Assembly (NCBI GenBank): GCA_964363055.1
Contig: CAYIGN010000011.1
Location: forward strand, 1 to 16,207
Length of the DNA stretch: 16,207 bases
DNA from: CAYIGN01 sp964363055
GTDB lineage: Bacteria > Patescibacteriota > Minisyncoccia > Sungbacterales > HO2-52-23
Direction: 5' to 3'
The number at the start of each line of letters is the position of its first letter. Position 1 is the first letter of the stretch. Of this stretch, positions 11,212 through 16,207 are shown piece by piece. A program made the translations under genes and the position numbers. The notes under the pieces are model-generated. The model saw only the letters and a program-made list of their open reading frames with translations. It did not search any database and had not been told where the DNA came from.

Positions 11212-13431
11212 TCAATGGGGGCTCCCGGGGCCCGTGCCATAGCCGCCGGGGCCGCCCGCGGGCGGACGCGGGGCATGCGCACGCTCCATTCTGCCCCGCT
11301 CGATTTCGGCGTCCGAGTAGCGCCCGGGCACATCTTTCAACGAAAGATTGATCCGTCCCTGCTCGTCAATGTTTTTGACCACGGCCTTGGTGGTGTCGCC
11401 GAGGTTGAGGATGTCAGTTACTCTTTCCACATGCCATGGGGCGAGCTCGGAAATATGGATCAGCCCGTCCTGACGCGGCCCTACCTCCACAAACGCGCCG
11501 AAATCAAGCAGCCGCGTAACCTTGCCTTCCACCAGATCCCCGGGCTTCAATTCGCGCGTTATTTGTTTGATGAGTTCCAGCGCCCGGGACATGCCATCGG
11601 CGGCGACCGAGGTGATAAATACGGTCCCGTCATCTTCAATATCAATCTGGGCGCCGGTTTGGGCGATAATATCATTGATTACTTTCCCGCCCGGGCCGAT
11701 GAGCGCGCCGATTTTCTCCGGATTGATTTTGAGCATTTCAATCCGCGGGGCCCAAGGGGAGAGTTCCGGCCGGGGTGAAGCGATGACTGCATCCATAGTA
11801 TCCAGGATCTCCAGGCGCGCGGCTCGGGCCTGGGTCAGGGTGTCCTTTAGCATCTCTGGAGTAATGCCCTCAATTTTGACGTCCATCTGCACCGCGGTGA
11901 TGCCGTCGCGGGTTCCGGCGACTTTGAAATCCATATCGCCGTGGTGGTCTTCGGGTCCCTGAATATCGGTCAAAACTCGGTATTTTGGCTGTTGGCTGTT
12001 GGCTGTTGGGTGTTGGGTGAGTATCAACCCCATTGCCGCGCCAGCCACTGCTTTTTTGATCGGCACACCGCCGTCCATGAGGGCAAGCGACGAGCCGCAG
12101 ACCGACGCCATGGAAGTGGAGCCATTGGAAGATAGGGCTTCTGATACTATACGGATGGTATAGGGGAATTCTTCATTAGAAGGGAGCAGTGGCAGGAGCG
12201 CCCGTCCGGCCAGCGCCCCATGGCCGATCTCGCGCCGGCCCGGGCCGCGCATGGGCTTGACCTCGCCGGTGGAGTAAGGCGGAAAATTATAGTGGTGGAG
12301 GAAATGACGCTTGGTGCGGATTTCCATCCCTTCAATGATTTGCTGGTCCCCGGGCGCGCCGAGGGTAAGAGTAGAGAGAACATGGGTCTCACCCCGCATA
12401 AAAAGGCCCGAGCCATGCACCCGCGGAAGCACCCCAACCGCAGCCGACAACTCGCGCAGTTCCTCCGGCGTGCGGCCATCCGGCCTCTCTCCTTTTTCAA
12501 TAATCCGGCGGTGGATGATTTCGTTCACCGCTTCGTCAAAAGCAAGTTCGGCCGCGGCTTTATTGAAAAGATCCGGGAAGGCGGCCTCTGCTCGCGCCAG
12601 CCATTCGTTTCTCGCCATTGTTTGGCTGGCGTTGGCAGTTTTTTTGTCGCGCTGATATAGTGCTTCTTCAATCCGTCGGCCGAAATCGCTCGCGAGCAAC
12701 TTTTTTAGTTCCGGAGGCGCTTCAATCAGCCGCACCTCCCGCTTGGCCTGTCCATGCTCGCGGACGATTGATTCCTGAAATGTGATGAGTTCCCGGATAT
12801 GGGTGAATCCGGTCTCGACCGCTTGCGCAAACGCCTCTTCCGAGACCTCGCTCGCTCCGGCTTCCAGCATATTAACACGCTCTTTGGTGCCCGAGATCAC
12901 TACGTCAAGTTCAGCTGCTTGCCTTTCTTCAAAGGTTGGATTGACAATAAACTCGTCCCCTTTTTTAGCGATGCGCACTCCGGCAATTGGTCCCTGCCAC
13001 GGGATGTCGGAGATGGCGAGCGCCAGGGACGAGGCAAGGAGAGCGACAGTATCCGGATCGTTTTGATCATCAATGGAAAGAACCGTTACCACCACCTGCA
13101 CTTCGTTTCGCATCCGCATATCAAAACGGGGACGGATTGAGCGGTCAATCAGACGGCCGCCCAGAACCCCTTCTTCCGAGGGCCGGGTCTCGCGCTTGAT
13201 AAAGCGCGAGCCCAAAATTTTGCCGGTCGCATAGTATTTTTCTTCGTATTCCACAGTGAGCGGGAAAAAATCCCCGCCTTCGCGCCCGTACGGGCTCATC
13301 ACCGCGGTGGCCAGAACCATTGTGTCTCCGAGGCGCGCCAAAATTGCGCCCGCGGCCTGCAGGGCCCAGTCGGTCAGGGTAATCTCAATTGTTTTTCCTC
13401 CGATGGAGTGCGAATATTTGGCGTTACTCAT
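11212..13431 (-). CDS. pnp: Polyribonucleotide nucleotidyltransferase (PNPase)
   Basis: A 739-aa phosphorolytic 3'-5' exoribonuclease of mRNA decay. Domains in order: RNase PH-like 1 (about 10-140), helical linker (about 240-320), catalytic RNase PH-like 2 (about 325-550) with the conserved GDMDFKVAGTRDG block (498-510), KH domain (about 565-625; IGPGGKVIND), S1 domain (about 630-700; GKVTRLLDFGAFVEV), and a Gly/Pro-rich tail to 739. The length is normal. Oddity: residues about 472-483 (TQHPTANSQQPK) are encoded by five tandem heptamers (TTGGCTG/TTGGGTG at 11985-12019) just before the catalytic block. The gene has no clear Shine-Dalgarno or own promoter and lies 52 bp after the NYN gene, so it is probably cotranscribed with it and perhaps rpsO. 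Confidence 0.97.
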   Translation of the reverse strand: MSNAKYSHSIGGKTIEITLTDWALQAAGAILARLGDTMVLATAVMSPYGREGGDFFPLTVEYEEKYYATGKILGSRFIKRETRPSEEGVLGGRLIDRSIRPRFDMRMRNEVQVVVTVLSIDDQNDPDTVALLASSLALAISDIPWQGPIAGVRIAKKGDEFIVNPTFEERQAAELDVVISGTKERVNMLEAGASEVSEEAFAQAVETGFTHIRELITFQESIVREHGQAKREVRLIEAPPELKKLLASDFGRRIEEALYQRDKKTANASQTMARNEWLARAEAAFPDLFNKAAAELAFDEAVNEIIHRRIIEKGERPDGRTPEELRELSAAVGVLPRVHGSGLFMRGETHVLSTLTLGAPGDQQIIEGMEIRTKRHFLHHYNFPPYSTGEVKPMRGPGRREIGHGALAGRALLPLLPSNEEFPYTIRIVSEALSSNGSTSMASVCGSSLALMDGGVPIKKAVAGAAMGLILTQHPTANSQQPKYRVLTDIQGPEDHHGDMDFKVAGTRDGITAVQMDVKIEGITPEMLKDTLTQARAARLEILDTMDAVIASPRPELSPWAPRIEMLKINPEKIGALIGPGGKVINDIIAQTGAQIDIEDDGTVFITSVAADGMSRALELIKQITRELKPGDLVEGKVTRLLDFGAFVEVGPRQDGLIHISELAPWHVERVTDILNLGDTTKAVVKNIDEQGRINLSLKDVPGRYSDAEIERGRMERAHAPRPPAGGPGGYGTGPGSPH
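11985..12019. repeat. Tandem heptamer array inside pnp
   Basis: Five head-to-tail 7-bp units: TTGGCTG three times, then TTGGGTG twice. It is read on the minus strand as part of pnp, in a linker before the active-site block, and keeps the frame. Confidence 0.9.
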
Positions 13432-13450
13432 TTTATAGTTGCCTGACTGG

Positions 13451-13488
13451 ATCCCCGCCTCCGCGGGGATGACACCTGCGGCGTCATC
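13451..13488. repeat. Intercistronic hairpins between NYN gene and pnp
   Basis: ATCCCCGC (13451-13458)/GCGGGGAT (13463-13470) forms an 8-bp stem with loop CTCC. GATGAC (13468-13473)/GTCATC (13483-13488) forms a competing stem over the NYN stop codon. It resembles the CCCCGC…GCGGGG hairpin of the repeat at 15895-16074. It may set relative pnp mRNA levels or stability. Confidence 0.55.
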
Positions 13489-13996
13489 TTATCCTCATCA
13501 GATACTTGCGGGGTTCGGCCCCGAGGTCAATAAAATCATCGGCGGCTTCTTTCAATTTCTGCGAGGTGGAGCGGCCAAAAGCCAGAACCTCCATCTGCGT
13601 TCCTCTCACCTCCCGCAGATATTCAATCAGAGGGATGAAGTCCCCGTCTCCGGACACAAGCACAACCGCATCCACGTTGGGCGCAAACCGGACTGCGTCA
13701 ATCACGATGCCCACGTCCCAATCCGCCTTTTTCACTCCGCCGGGAAATATTTGGAGGTCCTTGATCCGGATCTCAATTCCGATTTTCTCCATCGCTTCCA
13801 GAAACGGCTTCTCCTCGCCCGACTCGGTGCGTATGACATAACTCATCGCCCGCACCAATTGTCGTCCGGCCACCGCGGTTTTCAAAAGTTCCTTAAAATT
13901 CACCCGGGCATTGTACAAGTGTTTGGCCGAGTGGTACATGTTTTGCGCGTCAATCAGCACCGCGACGCGCTGGGCTTTGTGTTTGATGATACTCAC
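13484..13996 (-). CDS. NYN-domain (LabA/DUF88-like) putative ribonuclease
   Basis: A 170-aa protein with the PIN-like NYN fold. D16 lies in VAVLIDAQNMY, a second acidic block is KADWDVGIVIDAV (about 110-122), and a third is VLVSGDGDFIPLI (about 132-144). NYN proteins of this type are predicted Mg-dependent RNases. Its placement between rpsO and pnp suggests a part in RNA processing or decay. The start is GTG 13996, without a clear Shine-Dalgarno. An element of inverted repeats (14004-14076) lies directly upstream, between it and rpsO. Confidence 0.9.
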   Translation of the reverse strand: MSIIKHKAQRVAVLIDAQNMYHSAKHLYNARVNFKELLKTAVAGRQLVRAMSYVIRTESGEEKPFLEAMEKIGIEIRIKDLQIFPGGVKKADWDVGIVIDAVRFAPNVDAVVLVSGDGDFIPLIEYLREVRGTQMEVLAFGRSTSQKLKEAADDFIDLGAEPRKYLMRIR

Positions 13997-14003
13997 TACG
14001 TTT

Positions 14004-14076
14004 GCTACAGAATACGGATTTCTTACGGATATACGGAAACGTTTCCGTATATCCGTACTATTCAGTATTCCGTAGC
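14004..14076. repeat. Nested inverted repeat with a perfect 32-bp palindrome
   Basis: Outer arms GCTACAGAATACGGA (14004-14018) and TCAGTATTCCGTAGC (14062-14076) pair with two mismatches. Inside, ACGGATATACGGAAAC (14025-14040) is followed directly by its exact reverse complement (14041-14056). It fills the whole gap between the rpsO stop and the NYN start. No U-tract follows, so it is an RNA-processing or insulation structure or a mobile repeat rather than a standard terminator. Confidence 0.8.
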
Positions 14077-14077
14077 C

Positions 14078-14347
14078 CTATCGTTTAAGTCCGAGTTTCT
14101 TGACGACACTATTATACTGCCGCGCATTTGACTCTTTGAGATAATCCAGTAGTTTCCTGCGCTGTGCCACCATGCCCAAAAGCCCCCTGCGGGAGTGATT
14201 GTCCTTGCGGTGGGTCTTGAGATGCGCGGTCAGGCGGGTGATTTCGGCCGAGAGCACGCCAATCTGTACTGCCGATGATCCGGTATCCTTGTCGTGCGTC
14301 CGCACCTTCTCAATGATTTTCTGTTTTTCCTTGGGAGTGAGAGCCAT
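14078..14347 (-). CDS. rpsO: 30S ribosomal protein S15
   Basis: A standard-length 89-aa S15 beginning MALTPKEKQKIIEKV, with the conserved DTGSSAVQIGVLSAEITRLTAHLKTHRKDNHSRRGLLGMVAQRRKLLDYL core that binds the 16S rRNA three-way junction. The longer frame (to 14383) is rejected: a TAAAAT -10 lies 7 nt before ATG 14347. Such a leaderless mRNA has no 5' UTR, so the leader-based S15 autoregulation known in other bacteria has no room here. The rpsO-to-pnp order is widely conserved, here with an NYN gene in between. Confidence 0.97.
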   Translation of the reverse strand: MALTPKEKQKIIEKVRTHDKDTGSSAVQIGVLSAEITRLTAHLKTHRKDNHSRRGLLGMVAQRRKLLDYLKESNARQYNSVVKKLGLKR

Positions 14348-14354
14348 TGTTATC

Positions 14355-14383
14355 ATTTTAGCATAAAGTATGCTCTGACGCAA
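14355..14383 (-). promoter_or_regulatory. Leaderless promoter of rpsO
   Basis: Minus strand: TTGCGT (14383-14378), 17-nt spacer, extended -10 TGCTAAAAT with TAAAAT at 14360-14355, then 7 nt to ATG 14347. Confidence 0.7.
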
Positions 14384-14400
14384 GGAGGAGAAATCCCATC

Positions 14401-14631
14401 TTAAACTCTTTGGAGTAATTCAAAATATCTCTCTCTGGAGATTTTGGCGGTTCTGATATTGTTGAGGATAATGAAAACTTCTACGCGATGATCCTTAGGA
14501 ATTATTACCGGTCTGGAGAATCCCGACTTTGTATAAACGAGATGGTCGCCTCTTGTACGGGAGAGTTTCCATCCATCAATCTCAAAGATGCGCGCAAGGG
14601 TACGCCATGCTATGGGCGCAAGTCGTGACAT
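14401..14631 (-). CDS. hicA: HicA-like mRNA interferase toxin
   Basis: A 76-aa protein with the HicA/YcfA double-stranded-RNA-binding-like fold: a helix (WRTLARIFEIDGW), the catalytic-histidine strand (RTRGDHLVYTK, H30), then PVIIPKD and an ISRERYFELL helix. HicA toxins cleave mRNA independently of ribosomes. ATG 14631 is chosen; it lies 2 bp after the HicB stop, whereas a longer frame (to 14682) would overlap HicB. The gene ends shortly before the rpsO promoter, with no terminator between. Confidence 0.8.
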   Translation of the reverse strand: MSRLAPIAWRTLARIFEIDGWKLSRTRGDHLVYTKSGFSRPVIIPKDHRVEVFIILNNIRTAKISRERYFELLQRV

Positions 14632-14633
14632 TG

Positions 14634-14894
14634 TTATACGGGTACTTCCAGTGATGAAAGAGAGATTAATGGGGTTTTCCATTGATCGCGACTCTTGAAG
14701 AAACCGGCCGAGCGCATAACTTCGTCAAAAGTGCCCATGCGCTTTGTTTCTTTCAGGAACGCCGTCACCGCCTCGCGCAGCCGCTTCTGGGCATGAGCGA
14801 CGGTTTTGCCCTGCGATGATACATCCAGCTCCGGCGTATATGCTACATAATGCGTCCCCTCTTTCCAGATTTTAGTTGTAAGAAAAAGACGCAT
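14634..14894 (-). CDS. hicB: HicB-like antitoxin
   Basis: An 86-aa protein whose N-terminal 50 residues match the HicB partial RNase-H-like fold (WKEGTHYVAYTPELDVSSQGKTVAHAQKRLREAVTAFLKET). HicB binds HicA and blocks its active site. The C-terminal part (51-86) has no evident DNA-binding domain. The order is antitoxin first, the reverse of the classical hicA-hicB order. It is preceded by a leaderless extended -10 promoter. Confidence 0.82.
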   Translation of the reverse strand: MRLFLTTKIWKEGTHYVAYTPELDVSSQGKTVAHAQKRLREAVTAFLKETKRMGTFDEVMRSAGFFKSRDQWKTPLISLSSLEVPV

Positions 14895-14901
14895 ATTCTT
14901 G

Positions 14902-14929
14902 ATAATATCACATCCAGATTTTTACGCAA
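14902..14929 (-). promoter_or_regulatory. Leaderless promoter of hicBA
   Basis: Minus strand: TTGCGT (14929-14924), 16-nt spacer, extended -10 TGATATTAT with TATTAT at 14907-14902, then 7 nt to ATG 14894. Its -35 begins right after the T-tract of the upstream terminator. Confidence 0.68.
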
Positions 14930-14930
14930 G

Positions 14931-14953
14931 AAAAAGACGGCGCAAGCGTCGTC
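14931..14953 (-). terminator. Intrinsic terminator of the three-gene unknown operon
   Basis: Minus strand: GACGaCG-CTTG-CGcCGTC stem-loop (14953-14936) followed by TTTTT (14935-14931). It begins 23 bp after the stop of the 64-aa gene and abuts the hicBA promoter, cleanly separating the two units. Confidence 0.65.
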
Positions 14954-14975
14954 CGAGACATATCGTTATGACCGC

Positions 14976-15170
14976 TCACTCCGCCATATCGCGAAGGATT
15001 TGTTCCTCTTCGGCGATGATGCGCTCCCATTCCTTGCGATCTCTGTTCGCAAACGCAGCTTTCTTTGCCGTCCAATTTTGCTGGAGGTGTTTCGTCCATT
15101 GAGGATCTGAAAGCAATATGCTTGCATCTACAGATTCATCGGAGACAGAAGTGGTGATGAGTGAAGGCAT
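14976..15170 (-). CDS. Hypothetical protein, 64 aa, last gene of operon
   Basis: A small soluble protein (MPSLITTSVSDESVDASILLSDPQWTKHLQQNWTAKKAAF…EEEQILRDMAE). It is helical and charged at the C-terminus, with a WERIIAEEEQIL segment that could form a coiled coil. ATG 15170 is chosen because it lies 1 nt after the preceding gene's TAA (15174-15172), an arrangement for translational coupling; the longer frame to 15215 would overlap that gene by 44 bp. No family is recognised. An intrinsic terminator follows. Confidence 0.62.
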   Translation of the reverse strand: MPSLITTSVSDESVDASILLSDPQWTKHLQQNWTAKKAAFANRDRKEWERIIAEEEQILRDMAE

Positions 15171-15171
15171 A

Positions 15172-15360
15172 TTAACGTGATGTTTCTTTTGTAAAATCTG
15201 TAATGCGACCTTCAATAAGCGTCACCGTCTCAATTGACCGATCGGAGTTGTGGATGCGTATCTTCACGCGCGTTTTACTCCCCGCGTCGGAGAGTTGGAC
15301 CTCGTCGGTGGAAACTTCTACATGGTTTGTAACGACGCCATTCACTTCCTCCTGTTCCAA
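15172..15360 (-). CDS. Hypothetical protein, 62 aa, possibly 3' part of a split gene
   Basis: A beta-strand-rich short protein (VEVSTDEVQLSDAGSKTRVKIRIHNSDRSIETVTLIEGRITDF) of unknown function. The only starts are weak: TTG 15360, or GTG 15345 directly after AGGAGGAA. It lies in the same frame as the upstream 142-aa gene. Removing that gene's TAA (15412-15414) would give one continuous frame through TGTFFFLNEKRPGGVQT into this sequence, so the two may be halves of a gene broken by a nonsense change. Confidence 0.5.
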   Translation of the reverse strand: MEQEEVNGVVTNHVEVSTDEVQLSDAGSKTRVKIRIHNSDRSIETVTLIEGRITDFTKETSR

Positions 15361-15411
15361 GGTTTGTACCCCGCCAGGCCGCTTTTCATTGAGGAAAAAG
15401 AAAGTGCCTGT

Positions 15412-15840
15412 TTAGGGCCTGAATTTTATCCCGTGTTTTTCCAGCACTTTCCACGCCCCCTTCGGCACTTTTACAGTAAATGCAAAGGTTTCTTTTTTGA
15501 CTGCAAACTCCTCTCTTGTTTGTTCTTGGGTGAGCTGCTCGGCTGGGCTACGACTTCTCTTTTCCGCTGCGCTCGCCTGCCCATGCCATCCCGCACCCAC
15601 GGCACTTGTTATCATCATAAAAGAGAGAGCGGCGATCTGCGCTCTGGCTTTATCGCCAAGCGTCTGTAAAACTCCGCCGAGCCGACTCTTTTCTTCTTCC
15701 CGCGCCTTTTCCGGATCTAATCTTTTTTCTTCCGCAGATTCCGGTGATTTCAAGGTACTCCCCTCCTCTTCGGGCCGCAGTTGTGCCGCTTGTTCCTGCT
15801 CGGGCGGTATGCCCATTTCCCGTGATTTCATTGTGTCCAC
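15412..15840 (-). CDS. Hypothetical protein with one hydrophobic segment, 142 aa
   Basis: The first 65 residues are highly charged and low in complexity (E, K, R, P). One hydrophobic segment spans about residues 68-90 (AQIAALSFMMITSAVGAGW). A further charged region follows, then a short conserved-looking C-terminus (FAFTVKVPKGAWKVLEKHGIKFRP). GTG 15840 or ATG 15831 can start it. A promoter at 15855-15883 fits a short leader. It could be a membrane-anchored or exported protein; the family is unknown. See the neighbouring 62-aa frame for the possibility that it is truncated. Confidence 0.6.
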   Translation of the reverse strand: MDTMKSREMGIPPEQEQAAQLRPEEEGSTLKSPESAEEKRLDPEKAREEEKSRLGGVLQTLGDKARAQIAALSFMMITSAVGAGWHGQASAAEKRSRSPAEQLTQEQTREEFAVKKETFAFTVKVPKGAWKVLEKHGIKFRP

Positions 15841-15854
15841 GTTATCACCCGCGT

Positions 15855-15883
15855 ATCTTACCTCAAATCACGTTTATCCGCAA
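15855..15883 (-). promoter_or_regulatory. Promoter of the three-gene unknown operon
   Basis: Minus strand: TTGCGG (15883-15878), 17-nt spacer, TAAGAT (15860-15855). The expected start near 15848 leaves only about 8-17 nt before GTG 15840 or ATG 15831. Confidence 0.55.
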
Positions 15884-15894
15884 GTGGCCGTTCT

Positions 15895-16074
15895 ATGAGT
15901 TTGGTGAATAATGGCTTTCTACCGTCATTCCCGATCCCCGCTTATGCGGGGACAGGCGTGATCGGGAATCCAGTCTTGGTTTATATTCTGGATTCCCGCT
16001 CCCCACTTTCGTGAGGACAAGTTCCACGGGAATGACGGGAAACGGCTTATTATCGTATTATTCGTCAAACTCAT
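15895..16074. repeat. 180-bp nested inverted-repeat element (MITE/REP-like)
   Basis: Ends ATGAGTTTGGTGAATAAT (15895-15912) and ATTATTCGTCAAACTCAT (16057-16074) are 18-bp inverted repeats with two mismatches. Nested inside are CCGTCATTCCCG (15922-15933)/CGGGAATGACGG (16027-16038), CGGGAATCCAG (15963-15973)/CTGGATTCCCG (15988-15998), and a CCCCGC/GCGGGG hairpin. The TCATTCCCG…GGGAATGA type is common as an interspersed palindromic repeat in bacterial genomes. No target duplication is seen. Confidence 0.75.
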
Positions 16075-16207
16075 TCATGGATGGGCAGGCGGTTTTCGTC
16101 CCGCCATGACTGGGAGAGAATCGCTACGAAGTTAAAGCCTTAGCACCAAAAGAATTGGTAATTAGTGGTAATCGCAACCATGGATGATAAAATCATCGCA
16201 TGGGTAT
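16075..16207. other. Right edge, possible start of a truncated gene
   Basis: Nothing certain. ATG 16180 opens MDDKIIAWV on the plus strand and runs off the window. No good RBS or promoter is visible, and a GATGAT/ATCATC hairpin overlaps it. Confidence 0.2.

Noticed and set aside
11170..11778. Plus-strand frame of 202 codons over the pnp 3' end, and other long antisense frames over pnp
   Set aside because: They are opposite-strand shadows of a full-length, well-conserved pnp; the high GC content keeps other frames open.
13439..14131. 230-codon plus-strand frame opposite the NYN and rpsO genes
   Set aside because: It is antisense to two recognisable proteins and crosses the intergenic palindrome; no start signals.
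14384..14400. GGAGGAG near 14384 as a Shine-Dalgarno
   Set aside because: It is on the plus strand, while the genes there are on the minus strand; no plus-strand start follows.

Overview
Origin: the window looks like part of a metagenome-assembled Candidate Phyla Radiation (Patescibacteria) genome. This is inferred from very compact genes, a TraR/DksA-type protein with half a zinc finger, a LysM-M23 peptidase ending in -GAKNPF, an rpsO / NYN / pnp block, and many PIN and HicBA toxin-antitoxin (TA) pairs. A run of 10 Ns at 11156-11165 marks a scaffold join, so linkage across it is assumed.

Layout: 228-1307 (+) encodes a cell-wall LysM-M23 peptidase. It faces a minus-strand ImmA/IrrE metallopeptidase and small membrane protein pair (1310-2165), followed by comM (2247-3764, minus). 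From about 3840 to 8290 lies an accessory island. It holds three plus-strand VapBC/PIN TA modules (4181-4811, 5143-5749, 7542-8107), a solitary AbrB-like antitoxin (7168-7413) and a minus-strand pair of unknown genes (5837-6837). Its spacers are full of palindromes, repeats and two miniature inverted-repeat insertions. After it come a TraR/DksA-like gene and a membrane protein (minus), a 65-aa plus-strand gene with a strong terminator, and a fourth PIN module (10409-11034, minus). Right of the Ns is a housekeeping block on the minus strand: rpsO, NYN-domain protein, pnp. Upstream of that are a HicB-HicA pair and a three-gene operon of unknown function that ends in an intrinsic terminator. The window closes with a nested inverted-repeat element.

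Main observations: (1) Many genes have a recognisable -10 only 6-8 nt before the start codon, i.e. leaderless transcripts. They include the four antitoxin-type genes at 4181, 5143, 7168 and 11034, plus hicB, rpsO and the ImmA-like gene. (2) The spacers of the TA island are built from two recurring structured repeats, here called alpha (after toxins) and beta (before the next module). Alpha runs back over the stop codon into the 3' end of two otherwise diverged PIN toxin genes. (3) The unknown minus-strand gene pair sits exactly between an alpha and a beta. (4) Comparing repeat copies exposes a 98-bp insertion with 13-bp inverted ends and a TTTA duplication. A second 100-bp element has IS903-like ends and a 9-bp duplication. 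Together this looks like a TA cassette island shaped by recombination at structured repeats and by non-autonomous elements; no integrase or transposase is visible.
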